Positions 26,312-34,575 are shown, counted from the stretch's first letter. The stretch is DNA of 64,000 bases from JBKBKC01 sp046294265 (GCA_046294265.1 JBKBKC010000007.1:124001-188000); one strand, 5' to 3'. Notes: a model not told the origin generated them from the letters alone. Numbers and translations: made by a program.

Positions 26312-27193
26312 TCAGATGCCGTTGACCGGCACCTTGAGGTAGCTCACCCCGTTGTCCTCGGGTTCGGGCATATGGCCTGCGCGCATGTTCACCTGCAATG
26401 ACGGGATGATCAGGCGCGGCATCGCCAGCGTGGCGTCGCGTTCGGTGCGCATGGCGATGAAATCCGCGCGGCTCTTGCCGGCGCCGACGTGTTTGTTCAG
26501 CGCCTTCTGGTCGCCGACGGTGGTTTCCCAGGCATAGGTATCGCGCCCCTCGGCCTTGTAGTCGTGGCCGACGAAGATGCGGGTGGCATCGGGCAGGGCG
26601 AGGATCTTCTGGATCGAATCCCACATCACCTCGGCCGACCCGCCGGGAAAGTCGCAGCGCGCGGTGCCGAAGTCGGGCATGAACAGCGTGTCGCCCACGA
26701 AGGCCGCATCCTCGATCACATAGGTCAGGCAGGCGGGGGTGTGGCCGGGCGTGTGCATCACGTCCGCGCGCATCTGGCCGATCATCAGGCTGTCGCCGTC
26801 GTGGAACAGCTGGTCGAACTGCGAGCCGTCGCGCTGGAAACGGGTGCCTTCGTTGAAGATCTTGCCGAAGGTGTCCTGCACGACGGTGATCCGCTCACCG
26901 ATGCCGATCTTGCCGCCCAGCCGTTCCTGGATGTAAGGCGCGGCCGACAGGTGGTCGGCATGGACATGGGTTTCGAGGATCCACTGAAGATCAAGGCCCT
27001 GGGTGCGGACAAAGTCGATCACCGCATCGGCGGAGCGGGTATCGGTGCGCCCGGAGGCATAGTCGAAATCAAGTACCGAATCGACGATGGCGCAGGCACG
27101 GCCCTGCGGTTCCTGCACGACATAGGTGAGGGTGTTCGTGGCCTCGTCAAAGAACGGGTGCACGACGGGTGAGGTGGCGTGGGCAGATGTCAT
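26312..27193 (-). CDS. persulfide dioxygenase-type metallo-hydrolase (Blh-like)
   Basis: MBL-fold enzyme, 293 aa, predicted to oxidise glutathione persulfide to sulfite and glutathione (ETHE1/SdoA/Blh group). Motifs: ETHVHADHLSAAPYIQ (HxHxDH), the later His in HTPGHTPACLTYV, GDTLFMPDFGTARCDFPGGS (bridging Asp and the DFPGG signature of the family) and FVGHDY. It heads the leftward operon that includes the two YeeE/YedE halves and the phosphatase-like protein. A SqrR-like box lies about 60 bases upstream. In Xylella and Agrobacterium such genes help remove sulfide produced in biofilms. Confidence 0.9.
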   Translation of the reverse strand: MTSAHATSPVVHPFFDEATNTLTYVVQEPQGRACAIVDSVLDFDYASGRTDTRSADAVIDFVRTQGLDLQWILETHVHADHLSAAPYIQERLGGKIGIGERITVVQDTFGKIFNEGTRFQRDGSQFDQLFHDGDSLMIGQMRADVMHTPGHTPACLTYVIEDAAFVGDTLFMPDFGTARCDFPGGSAEVMWDSIQKILALPDATRIFVGHDYKAEGRDTYAWETTVGDQKALNKHVGAGKSRADFIAMRTERDATLAMPRLIIPSLQVNMRAGHMPEPEDNGVSYLKVPVNGI

Positions 27194-27252
27194 GATGGGG
27201 CCTCTGGGTCACGGACTGGCTTGCCGAGTGCATATAGACCCGCAGGAAACAC

Positions 27253-27268
27253 ATTTCAAGTTTTGAAT
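27253..27268. promoter_or_regulatory. candidate BigR/SqrR-type operator
   Basis: ATTT-N8-GAAT, within a longer dyad ACACATT (27249-27255, first two bases in an A-rich run) and AATGTGT (27266-27272). Rhodobacter SqrR, a persulfide-sensing ArsR repressor, was reported to bind ATTC-N8-GAAT; this differs at one base. It sits upstream of the persulfide dioxygenase start in an unusually AT-rich 40-base stretch. No ArsR-family gene is in the window, so the repressor would act in trans. Confidence 0.6.
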
Positions 27269-27392
27269 GTGTCTTTGTGCTTTTTCCGTGTCCGGGGCCC
27301 CAATCCGGCGCCGGGCTCGGCCCGGTTGACCTGCATCAAGGTCGGGCCGGCATCGGCAGCGTAGCGTTGGCTTCCTTGCAGGGGAGTGCGGC

Positions 27393-27710
27393 ATGATCGA
27401 TCTTTCGGAGCAGAAGGCGCGGATGGAGGCGCGGCTGGCGGAACTGGCCGCGCGGCTGGAGGGGATCGAGGCGGAACTGGAAAGCCACCAGGACCCCGAC
27501 TGGGACGACATGGCGGCCGCGCGCGAGGATGATGAAGTGCTGGAGGGGCTGGGCCTGTCGGGCCAGCAGGAAATCCGCCAGATCCAGGCGGCGCTGGAGC
27601 GGATGGCGGCGGGCAACTATGGCCTTTGCGCGCGCTGCGGCGAGGCGATCGGGGCGGCGCGACTGGAGGTGCTGCCCTATACGCCGCTCTGCCGCGACTG
27701 TGCGGCGTGA
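27393..27710 (+). CDS. TraR/DksA-family zinc-finger protein
   Basis: 105 aa. An N-terminal coiled coil (about residues 5-32) leads to a tip reading DWDDMA (36-41), which matches the DxxDxA motif with which DksA reaches the RNA polymerase active site. The C-terminus holds a C4 zinc finger (Cys79, Cys82, Cys100, Cys103; CARC and CRDC). Shorter than E. coli DksA (151 aa) but with both functional elements, so it may act as a small DksA paralogue modulating transcription. Divergent from the persulfide dioxygenase gene; the ATG follows GGGGAG. Confidence 0.9.
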   Translation: MIDLSEQKARMEARLAELAARLEGIEAELESHQDPDWDDMAAAREDDEVLEGLGLSGQQEIRQIQAALERMAAGNYGLCARCGEAIGAARLEVLPYTPLCRDCAA

Positions 27711-27752
27711 ACGGGCCCTGACACGGGGCCATGCAACCTGGGGGAGGATGCA

Positions 27753-27941
27753 ATGATGACGAAAGATAGGACGGATACCGGTGCGCCCGGCGGAGATCGG
27801 GCCCATGCAGAAGCCGGCGCCGCGCGCGATCCCGATCTGGAACGTTTGCTGCAAGAGATGCGCGCCCTGATGTTCCTGATGCCCATGGGGCCGGTGCCCC
27901 CCGAGGCGGACGAGGAGATGTTCGACAACATGCCCGTCTGA
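27753..27941 (+). CDS. small conserved-looking acidic protein, unknown
   Basis: 62 aa, no recognised family. A very good ribosome site (GGGGGAGGA) precedes the ATG by five bases. The polar N-terminal half (GDRAHAEAGAARDPDLERLLQ) resembles a disordered segment, and the C-terminal half is Met/Pro-rich (MRALMFLMPMGPVPPEADEE). It lies 42 bases downstream of the DksA-like gene on the same strand and may be co-transcribed. Not long enough to be sure, but spacing and ribosome site favour a real gene. Confidence 0.55.
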   Translation: MMTKDRTDTGAPGGDRAHAEAGAARDPDLERLLQEMRALMFLMPMGPVPPEADEEMFDNMPV

Positions 27942-28061
27942 ATGCCCGTGTGGATGCCCGTCTGACCATTGGCCCCGGCCCCGCGCCAGAAGCGGGATTG
28001 CCAAGCGCGCCCCCCGTGCCGTTAATGGCCTGACACGGGAAAAACCCGGCAGGGGTTGGGG

Positions 28062-29927
28062 ATGGACGACAGCGGGCAGGATCGCGGTCAGGACCGGGGG
28101 CAGGATCACGGGCAAGCCGTGCGCGTGCCAGTGCGTCAGGATCGCTCGGGCGATGTGCTGGTGCTGGTGATCGACGCACCGCCGGTGAACGCGCTGGGGC
28201 AGGCGGTCCGGCGCGGGTTGGCGGAGGGGATCGCCGCAGCCAAGTCGGAGGCCGGTGTGCGCGCGGTGGTGATCCGGGCCGAAGGGCGCACCTTTCCCGC
28301 CGGGGCGGACATTGCCGAATTCGGCAAGCCGCCGCAGCCGCCCGGCCTGCCCGACCTTCTGGACCTCGTCGAGGGTTGCCCGAAACCCGTGGTCGCGGCG
28401 CTGCACGGATCGGCGCTGGGCGGTGGGCTGGAGCTTGCGCTGGCGGCCCATGGCCGGGTGGCGCTGTCCGATGCGCGGGTGGGGCTGCCCGAAGTGAGCC
28501 TGGGTATCCTGCCGGGTGCCGGGGGCACGCAGCGGTTGCCCCGGCTGATCGGGGCGCAGGAGGCGCTGCGCCTGATGCTGACGGGGCGCCCGGTGGGGGC
28601 GGCCGAGGCGCTGGCGCTGGGTATCCTCGACCGCGTGGTGGAGGAGGATCTGGCCGGGGCCGCGCTGGCCATGGCCCGGGGCATGGATGGTCCCCGACCC
28701 ACGCGGGACCGCCGTGACGGGATGCGCGACGGGCGGGCCTATGTGGCGGCGGTGGCGGCGGCGCGGGTGCAGGTGGCGGCCTCTCCGCTGCCCGCGCCGG
28801 TGCGGATCGTCGATTGTGTCGAGGCCGCACTTTTGCTGCCCTTCGCGCAGGGGCTGGCCTTTGAGCGCGCGGCCTTCGGCGATCTGGTGGGTTCGCCCGA
28901 AGCGCTGGCGCTGCGGGCGGCGTTCTTTGCCGACCGGCGGGCGGCCAGGATGCCGGGGGCCGAGGCCGCCGCGCAGCCGGTGCATGCACCCCTGGTGCTG
29001 GGCGCGGGGCCGCAGGGGGCCGAGATCGCGCGGGCGCTTCTGGCGGCGGGGTGCCGGGTGACACTGGCCGATGCCGACCGCCCCGCACTGGTGGCGGGGC
29101 TGGAGGCGGTGGCCGCGGCGCAGGAGGCGGCGGTGGCCGCGGGCCGCCTGAGCGCGCAGGCGCGCGAGGCGGACTGGGCGCGCCTGACCCCGGCGCTGGC
29201 CGATGAGGGGCCGGAGGAGGCGCCGAACGAGGCGATGGCCGACCTGCTGGTGCTGGCGGACGGATTTGCCGCGGCGGGGGCGGAGTTGCCGCCCATCGCA
29301 CGGGGGCGGTTGCCGCTGGCCCCGGTGGTGACGCTGGGCCGCTATGGGCGCAGCGGGCCGCAGGGGGTTGGTCTGACGCTCTACCCCGGGCGCAGGCTGG
29401 CCGAGGTGCTGGTGGGCGAGGGCACCGCCCCCGCCGCGATCGCCACGGTTCTGGCGCTGTTGAAGCGGATGGACAGGCTGGCCGTGCAGGCGCGGGGGCG
29501 CGGGATCGTGCCGGTGCTGACGGGCGCTCTGGCGGCGGCGGCGCGGCATCTGGCCGCGCGCGACGGTCCGGGGCCGGTGGCCGCCGCCCTGCGCCGGTGG
29601 CAGGTGTCGGTGGCGGGGATCGCGGGCGAGGGCAATCCCGGCGTGGTGGAGGACAGGCTGATGGCCGCGATGGCCAATGCCGGGTTCCGTTTGCTGGGAG
29701 AGGGGGCGGCGTTGCGCCCGTCCGACATCGACTGCGCGCTGGTGCATGGTCTGGGCTGGCCGCGGCACGTCGCAGGGCCGATGGGATGGGCCGATGCGCG
29801 CGGTCTGATCCTGCTGCGCGCCGATCTGGCGCGCTGGGCGGCGCAGGAGCCCGCGATCTGGACCCCGGCACCGCTGGTCGATCAGCTGGTGCAGGGCGAC
29901 ATCCGGCTGTCTGCGCTGAACGACTGA
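28062..29927 (+). CDS. enoyl-CoA hydratase fused to a degenerate 3-hydroxyacyl-CoA dehydrogenase-like half
   Basis: 621 aa. Residues 30-215 form a crotonase domain with both catalytic glutamates (Glu124 in GGGLELALA, Glu144 in GLPEVSLGILPGAGGTQRLPR) and the oxyanion-hole loop FPAGADIAEF. The second half looks like the NAD-binding and C-terminal parts of FadJ/FadB, but the nucleotide loop is altered (LGAGPQGAEI) and the GxHFFNPx stretch bearing the catalytic His reads VGLTLYPGRRLAEVL, with Thr where His belongs. It is also shorter than a FadB (about 720 aa). The start at 28062 has AGGGG upstream; a charged Gln/Asp/Gly repeat forms the N-terminus. Likely a hydratase, with a non-dehydrogenase second half. 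Confidence 0.85.
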   Translation: MDDSGQDRGQDRGQDHGQAVRVPVRQDRSGDVLVLVIDAPPVNALGQAVRRGLAEGIAAAKSEAGVRAVVIRAEGRTFPAGADIAEFGKPPQPPGLPDLLDLVEGCPKPVVAALHGSALGGGLELALAAHGRVALSDARVGLPEVSLGILPGAGGTQRLPRLIGAQEALRLMLTGRPVGAAEALALGILDRVVEEDLAGAALAMARGMDGPRPTRDRRDGMRDGRAYVAAVAAARVQVAASPLPAPVRIVDCVEAALLLPFAQGLAFERAAFGDLVGSPEALALRAAFFADRRAARMPGAEAAAQPVHAPLVLGAGPQGAEIARALLAAGCRVTLADADRPALVAGLEAVAAAQEAAVAAGRLSAQAREADWARLTPALADEGPEEAPNEAMADLLVLADGFAAAGAELPPIARGRLPLAPVVTLGRYGRSGPQGVGLTLYPGRRLAEVLVGEGTAPAAIATVLALLKRMDRLAVQARGRGIVPVLTGALAAAARHLAARDGPGPVAAALRRWQVSVAGIAGEGNPGVVEDRLMAAMANAGFRLLGEGAALRPSDIDCALVHGLGWPRHVAGPMGWADARGLILLRADLARWAAQEPAIWTPAPLVDQLVQGDIRLSALND

Positions 29928-29946
29928 CCGCGATCCGCCGCCACGC

Positions 29947-30162
29947 TCAGTCCAGCAAGATCCCCGTCACCACCAGCATCAGCCCCAGCGCCGACACGCC
30001 GAGGGCCGCCATGTTCAGCACCACCACCCGTTGCAGGGCCGCGCGCATTTCCGCATCGGGCAAACCCGCGCCCCGCGCCCGCAGGGCCAGCGCGATGCAC
30101 AGCGCAAGGCCCGCCACGCCGGCAAGCGCAACCGCCGCGCCGATCCAGATCAGCCATTCCAT
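29947..30162 (-). CDS. small two-span membrane protein, unknown
   Basis: 71 aa: one hydrophobic helix at the N-terminus (LIWIGAAVALAGVAGLALCI), a short polar loop (RARGAGLPDAEMRAALQ) and a second helix to the C-terminus (GLMLVVTGILLD). GGGGAA lies before the ATG. It is convergent with the hydratase gene (19-base gap). Similar small proteins are common in Rhodobacteraceae; no function known to me. Confidence 0.7.
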   Translation of the reverse strand: MEWLIWIGAAVALAGVAGLALCIALALRARGAGLPDAEMRAALQRVVVLNMAALGVSALGLMLVVTGILLD

Positions 30163-30345
30163 AGGCGCGTTCCCCGTGACGGTTGGATGCCGCGCACCCC
30201 TTCTCCCGGTGCGCGCGTCACAGGCCTAGCGCGCCGGACGGGGGGCTGGCAAGGGGCAGCCGCTGGCGATCCGGGCGGTTGCGGCGGCGGGGCGAAGCGG
30301 CTAGGACGCGGGGCCGATCCATCCTTCAGCAGAGGCCGCCCGCGC

Positions 30346-30600
30346 ATGACCCCATCGCCCGATTCCTACAACGTCACCGCCGACGAGCTGCGCCAGTTCA
30401 TCGAGCGCGCCGAACAGCTGGCCGCCGAGAAGAAGGACATCGCCGAGCAGGAAAAGGAGCTGTTCGCCGAGGCCAAGGGGCGCGGCTATGACACCAAGGT
30501 GATGCGCAAGATCATCGCCCTGCGCAAGCGCAAGCCCGACGACGTGGCCGAAGAGGAAGAGATCCTGGAGGTTTACAAGACCGCACTGGGGATGGCCTGA
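30346..30600 (+). CDS. gapR: GapR-like nucleoid protein (DUF2312)
   Basis: 84 aa, essentially all DUF2312: DELRQFIERAEQLAAEKKDIAEQEKELFAEAKGRGYDTKVMRKIIALRKRKPD. In Caulobacter, GapR is a tetrameric clamp that binds overtwisted AT-rich DNA ahead of replication forks and polymerases. The start at 30346 was chosen because the family begins a few residues before DELRQF; the frame is open far upstream but with no homology. Single gene, convergent with the 30611 gene. Confidence 0.93.
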   Translation: MTPSPDSYNVTADELRQFIERAEQLAAEKKDIAEQEKELFAEAKGRGYDTKVMRKIIALRKRKPDDVAEEEEILEVYKTALGMA

Positions 30601-30610
30601 ACATCGCGCA

Positions 30611-31483
30611 TCAGGGGGCGAGGACCGTCACCCCCTCCATCCGCATCAGGCGCGAGACATCCTGATCGTAGCTTGTGCTGAGACGGGCAATGGTGTCCTC
30701 GGTCCAGCCCGGCAGGTCGATGTCGTATTCCACCGCCTCGGGCAGCGCATACTTGTCCAGAAAGGCCGACACGGCGCGTCGGCGTGCTGTGGCATCGGCG
30801 GGCGGGTTGGCGGCCAGGAATGCGGACAGGCGCGCCAGCCCTTCGGGCCGCATGATCGTGGCCAGCAGGTCGTCGGCCCCTTCCAGCACCGTGTCCGGGG
30901 CATGGCCCGACACGGCGGCCAGTGCTTCGGGCCACAGCAATGGCGTATCCTCGTCGCACCAGACGGTCACCGGGGCCTCGGGCACCGCCTGGCGCAGCCG
31001 GGCCACCAGATCGGACCAGCGCAGCGCGAAGGGGTCGGTGCCCGCGAGGAACTCGGGCACCGTCGCCACCTTCTGCTTCACCGACATGGCGGGGATGAAG
31101 GTGGCGGGGTTGCGGATGGCCAGATGGAATTCGCATTCGATCTCGGGGAAGATGCGGGCGAAGGCGAACATCCGGTCGGCGGCGGCGGGATAGAGCCGGT
31201 CGCGCACCGCACTTTGCGCATATCCCATGAAATGGTCCCAACTGAGGATCAGCCGGTCCGCGCGGTCCTCGTCCATGATCTGGTCCAGAAGCATCGCCTG
31301 GGTGTCGCGGCTGGCGGCCTGGCCACGCAGTTGCATCGCGGTGTCGCGCAGGAGCGTGCGATAGCGCGCGGGGCCGGGCACGACGATGCCTTCGGCCGAG
31401 AGTGACGCGCGGTTTTTCAGGAGGCAGCGAAGGAGGCGTTCCTCGTCGGTGCAATGGACGCCAAGATGATAGACGATGCGCAT
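30611..31483 (-). CDS. hypothetical protein, possibly sulfotransferase-like
   Basis: 290 aa, soluble. The N-terminus MRIVYHLGVHCTDEERLLRCLL with a following conserved-looking NRASLSAEGIVVPGPARYR is reminiscent of sulfotransferase-fold proteins that begin with a phosphate-binding loop, but a clear PAPS-binding P-loop is missing. Acidic and Trp/Pro-containing throughout; no signal peptide. Divergent from the FbpB-type permease gene. I cannot assign a function. Confidence 0.75.
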   Translation of the reverse strand: MRIVYHLGVHCTDEERLLRCLLKNRASLSAEGIVVPGPARYRTLLRDTAMQLRGQAASRDTQAMLLDQIMDEDRADRLILSWDHFMGYAQSAVRDRLYPAAADRMFAFARIFPEIECEFHLAIRNPATFIPAMSVKQKVATVPEFLAGTDPFALRWSDLVARLRQAVPEAPVTVWCDEDTPLLWPEALAAVSGHAPDTVLEGADDLLATIMRPEGLARLSAFLAANPPADATARRRAVSAFLDKYALPEAVEYDIDLPGWTEDTIARLSTSYDQDVSRLMRMEGVTVLAP

Positions 31484-31531
31484 GATACCCCGGATGTCGG
31501 ACGCCGCGGATCATAGAGGGATTTCTGGACA

Positions 31532-31562
31532 GCGAAACCGCTTTCCTGTACGGCGGTTTCGC
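31532..31562. promoter_or_regulatory. inverted repeat abutting a start codon
   Basis: GCGAAACCG (31532-31540) and CGGTTTCGC (31554-31562) are perfect 9-base arms with a 13-base centre, ending one base before the ATG at 31564. No Shine-Dalgarno sequence is visible, since the right arm occupies its place. It could be an operator in the divergent promoter or an mRNA hairpin controlling translation of the permease. Confidence 0.6.
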
Positions 31563-31563
31563 C

Positions 31564-33267
31564 ATGGCCGACCGAAACGCTCAACTTCCCCTGGCCGCGC
31601 GGCGCCCGCGCTGGCGTCCGCGCTGGCGTCCGCACTGGCCGGGCCTGTGGTCGGCGGTGGCGGTGCTGATCGCGCTGGTCGTGGTGGCGCCGGTGCTGGC
31701 GGTGGTGGTGCTGGCGCTGATGCCGGGCGAGAACATCTGGCCGCACATGATGGCGACCGTATTGCCGCGCTACGCGGCCAACACGGGCGTCCTGATGGCC
31801 GGGGTGGGAATGCTGACGGCGGTGGCGGGGACGGGCGCGGCCTGGCTGGTGGTGATGTACCGGTTTCCGGGGCGGCGCTGGCTGGACCATGCGCTGCTGT
31901 TTCCGCTGGCGATCCCGGCCTATGTCGGGGCCTATGCGCTGGTCGATTTCCTGGATTATTCAGGGGCGTTGCAGACCGGCCTGCGCGCGGCGATGGGGTG
32001 GCAATCGTCGCGCGACTATTGGTTCCCGGCGGTGCGCAGCCCGGGGATGGCGGTGATCGTGCTGTCGGCGGCGCTGTATCCCTACGTCTATCTGATGGCG
32101 CGCGCGGCCTTCCGAGAGGCGTCGGGGTCCACCTATGAGGTGGCGCGCGCGCTGGGGGCGGGGCCCTGGGGCCTGTTCTGGCGGGTGGGCCTGCCGATGG
32201 CGCGGCCCGCGATCGCGACGGGCGTGGCGCTGGCGCTGATGGAGGTGGTGGCGGATTACGGGACGGTCGCGCATTTCGGGGTGCCGACGCTGACGAGCGG
32301 GATCTTTTCGGTCTGGCTGACGGCGGGCAATGCGGGGGGGGCCGCGCAGATCGCGCTGGTGATCCTGGGGGTGGTGTTCTTGCTGATCGCGCTGGAGCGG
32401 GCGGGCCGGCGCGGCGCGCGGTTCCACCGGCAGGCGCGGTCGGCCCGGCCGGTGGCCCCGGTGGCGCTGGCTGGGTGGCGGGGATGGGCGGCGACGGCGG
32501 CCTGTCTGGTGCCCTTTGGCGCGGGCTTCGTGCTGCCGGTCGCGGTGATGGCGGGGCACGGGCTGCGCCATGCGGGCGGCTGGCTGGCCCCCGGGCTGGG
32601 GCGGGCGCTGTGGAACACGGTATCGGTGGGCGCGCTGGCCGCGGCGGTGACGGTGGCGGGGGCCCTCGTGATGGTCTACGCCGCGCGGATGTCGGGCCGC
32701 GCGCTGGCGCAGCGGCTGATCCCGGTGACCACGCTGGGCTATGCGGCCCCCGGCGCGGTGCTGGCGGTGGGGATCCTGGTGCCGCTGGCGGCGCTGGACC
32801 ACCGGCTGGCGGATGCCGTGCTGGCGGTGACGGGGCGCGATCCGGGGCTGGTGCTGACGGGCACGGCGGCGGCCCTGGTGCTGGCCTACGCGGTGCGGTT
32901 CTTTGCGGTGGCGCAGGGCGGGGTGGAGGCGGCATTCGGCCGCGTGGCGCCTGCGCTGCCGCTGGCCGCGCGGTCGCTGGGCCGGGGGCCGGGGGGGGCG
33001 CTGGCGGCGGTCTATCTGCCCTTGATGCGCGGGTCGGTGGCGGTGGCGCTGCTGATGGTGTTCGTGGATTGCGTGAAGGAGCTGCCCGCGACGCTGCTCT
33101 TGCGTCCGTTCAACTGGAACACGCTCTCGACCCGGGTCTATGAGCAGGCAAGTCTGGAGCGGCTGGGCGATGCGGCCCCGGCGGCGCTTCTGGTGATGGC
33201 GGTGGGGCTGGTGGCGGTGGCGATCCTGGCGCGGGCGACGCGCGCGGCGGGGCCGGGCGGGGGATAG
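31564..33267 (+). CDS. iron-type ABC transporter permease (FbpB-like, two fused halves)
   Basis: 567 aa inner-membrane protein with two homologous transport domains in one chain. Each carries an EAA-type coupling loop: EVARALGAGPWGLFWRVGLPM in the first half, ARSLGRGPGGALAAVYLPLM in the second. This architecture is that of ferric-iron permeases (FbpB/SfuB/AfuB). The final domain has KELPATLLLRPFNWNTLSTRVYE, typical of the family. The matching binding protein and ATPase are not adjacent, so they must be encoded elsewhere or the permease is an orphan. The first about 35 residues are basic and rich in Arg/Pro/Trp. Confidence 0.9.
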   Translation: MADRNAQLPLAARRPRWRPRWRPHWPGLWSAVAVLIALVVVAPVLAVVVLALMPGENIWPHMMATVLPRYAANTGVLMAGVGMLTAVAGTGAAWLVVMYRFPGRRWLDHALLFPLAIPAYVGAYALVDFLDYSGALQTGLRAAMGWQSSRDYWFPAVRSPGMAVIVLSAALYPYVYLMARAAFREASGSTYEVARALGAGPWGLFWRVGLPMARPAIATGVALALMEVVADYGTVAHFGVPTLTSGIFSVWLTAGNAGGAAQIALVILGVVFLLIALERAGRRGARFHRQARSARPVAPVALAGWRGWAATAACLVPFGAGFVLPVAVMAGHGLRHAGGWLAPGLGRALWNTVSVGALAAAVTVAGALVMVYAARMSGRALAQRLIPVTTLGYAAPGAVLAVGILVPLAALDHRLADAVLAVTGRDPGLVLTGTAAALVLAYAVRFFAVAQGGVEAAFGRVAPALPLAARSLGRGPGGALAAVYLPLMRGSVAVALLMVFVDCVKELPATLLLRPFNWNTLSTRVYEQASLERLGDAAPAALLVMAVGLVAVAILARATRAAGPGGG

Positions 33268-33295
33268 GCGTCTGGCGTGGCGTGGGTGGATGGCC

Positions 33296-33340
33296 CCGGG
33301 GCGCTGCCCCGGACCCCGGGATATTTGGGGACAGAAGAAG
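33296..33340. repeat. hairpin plus GATATTT motif (repeat family copy 4)
   Basis: CCGGGGC (33296-33302) pairs with GCCCCGG (33306-33312); CCCCGGGATATTTGGGGACA and GAAGAAG follow to 33340. It lies after the FbpB-type permease gene and before the LacI gene, and probably ends the former transcript. Confidence 0.68.
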
Positions 33341-33352
33341 ACGCCATTCGTG

Positions 33353-33372
33353 CGTGATTGACGTACCTCGCG
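33353..33372. promoter_or_regulatory. candidate LacI-family operator before the regulator's own gene
   Basis: Contains GACGTACCTC (33360-33369), identical over ten bases to the core of the palindrome at 34448-34467, and three further matches on its left side. It lies 34 bases before the regulator ATG, where binding would autoregulate. Confidence 0.55.
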
Positions 33373-33405
33373 CGCCGCTGGATAGTGGCGCGCGGGAGGT
33401 GCCGG

Positions 33406-34440
33406 ATGCGACCGACTGTCAACGACATCGCGCGCGAGGCGGGGGTGAGCCTTGCCACCGTGGACCGGGTTCTGAACGCGCGCCCGGGGGTGCGTGCGCA
33501 GACGGCGGAGGCGGTGAACGATGCGATCCGGCGGCTGGGCTATGTGCGCGACGTGGCGGCGGCGAACCTGGCGCGGCAGCGGGTCTATCGGTTCGTCTAT
33601 GTCCTGCCCGATGTGCCCAGCCAGTTCGTGGCAGGCCTGCGTGCGGCGATCACCGAGGCCGCGCGCGGGCTGATCGCGGAGCGCAGCGAGGTGAGCGTGT
33701 TGACCGTGCCGCCGCGTGACCCGCATGCGCTGGTGCTGGCGCTGGACGCGGCGATGGCGGGGCCGCTGGACGGTGTGGCGGTGATGGCGCATGAGACGCC
33801 GGAGGTGCGCGACGTGATCGCGCGGCTGAAGGCGCGGCGGGTGGCGGTGGTGTCGCTGGTCACGGACCAGCCGAAGGCCGCGCGCGACCATTTCGTGGGC
33901 ATTGACAATATTGCGGCAGGGCGGACCGGCGGCACGCTTCTGGGCCGCTTTGCCGGGGCGCGGCCGGGGCGCGTGGCGGTGGTGGTGTCGTCGATGCTGG
34001 CGCGTGACATGGTGGAGCGGCGGCTGGGCTTTGATGCCGTGCTGGCGGAGCGCTTCGCGCATCTGGACCCTCTGCCCTCGGTCGAGGGGCATGACGACAG
34101 CGGGCTGACGGCGCGGGTCACCGCCGCCTGCCTGGCCGCCAACCCCGATGTCGTGGCGCTTTATGTCGCCGGGGCAGGGACGCGGGGGGTGACCGAGGCG
34201 GTGGCGGCGGCGGGGATGGCGGGGCGGGTGGTGCTGGTGGCGCATGAGCTGACGCCGTTTACCCGCGCGGCCCTTGGCGACGGGCGCATCGACGCGGTGA
34301 TCGCGCAGGATGCGGGGCATATTGCGCGGTCGTCGCTGCGGCTGTTGCGGGCGGGGGCGGACGGTACCCCCATCGACGCCGCGCAGGAGCGCATCCGCAT
34401 CCACATCCTGCTGCGCGAGAACCTGCCGCAGATGGGCTGA
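33406..34440 (+). CDS. LacI-family transcriptional regulator
   Basis: 344 aa. The N-terminus PTVNDIAREAGVSLATVDRVLNARPGVRAQTAEAV is a classical LacI helix-turn-helix and hinge, followed by a periplasmic-binding-like sugar sensor domain. The ATG at 33406 follows GGGAGG; an upstream in-frame start would add 16 residues before the HTH and is less likely. VDRVLNARPGVR, rather than VSRVLNG, puts it near the sub-group that includes regulators of sugar or polyol ABC operons. The operon that follows has a palindromic operator 130 bases ahead of its first gene; the same core lies before this gene. Confidence 0.92.
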   Translation: MRPTVNDIAREAGVSLATVDRVLNARPGVRAQTAEAVNDAIRRLGYVRDVAAANLARQRVYRFVYVLPDVPSQFVAGLRAAITEAARGLIAERSEVSVLTVPPRDPHALVLALDAAMAGPLDGVAVMAHETPEVRDVIARLKARRVAVVSLVTDQPKAARDHFVGIDNIAAGRTGGTLLGRFAGARPGRVAVVVSSMLARDMVERRLGFDAVLAERFAHLDPLPSVEGHDDSGLTARVTAACLAANPDVVALYVAGAGTRGVTEAVAAAGMAGRVVLVAHELTPFTRAALGDGRIDAVIAQDAGHIARSSLRLLRAGADGTPIDAAQERIRIHILLRENLPQMG

Positions 34441-34447
34441 CAAGATG

Positions 34448-34467
34448 TTTGAGGGACGTACCTCAAA
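34448..34467. promoter_or_regulatory. LacI-family operator before the sugar ABC operon
   Basis: TTTGAGGGACGTACCTCAAA is a 20-base dyad with one mismatched pair. It begins eight bases after the lacI stop and lies 109 bases before the binding-protein start. A loose -10-like TATCGT occurs near 34499-34504. The regulator encoded just upstream is the obvious ligand. Confidence 0.72.
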
Positions 34468-34575
34468 GAATCGTGGACAGCGCCGCCGGGCTGGGTCTAT
34501 CGTAGGGTCAATCAAGAAGGCGGGCCCTTGCGGCGCAGGGTCCCCGCCCCCGTTCACACTCTGGGAGGAGACATC

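Noticed and set aside
27256..29871. 871-codon leftward open frame
   Set aside because: Antisense to the DksA-like and hydratase genes; Pro/Arg-rich shadow.
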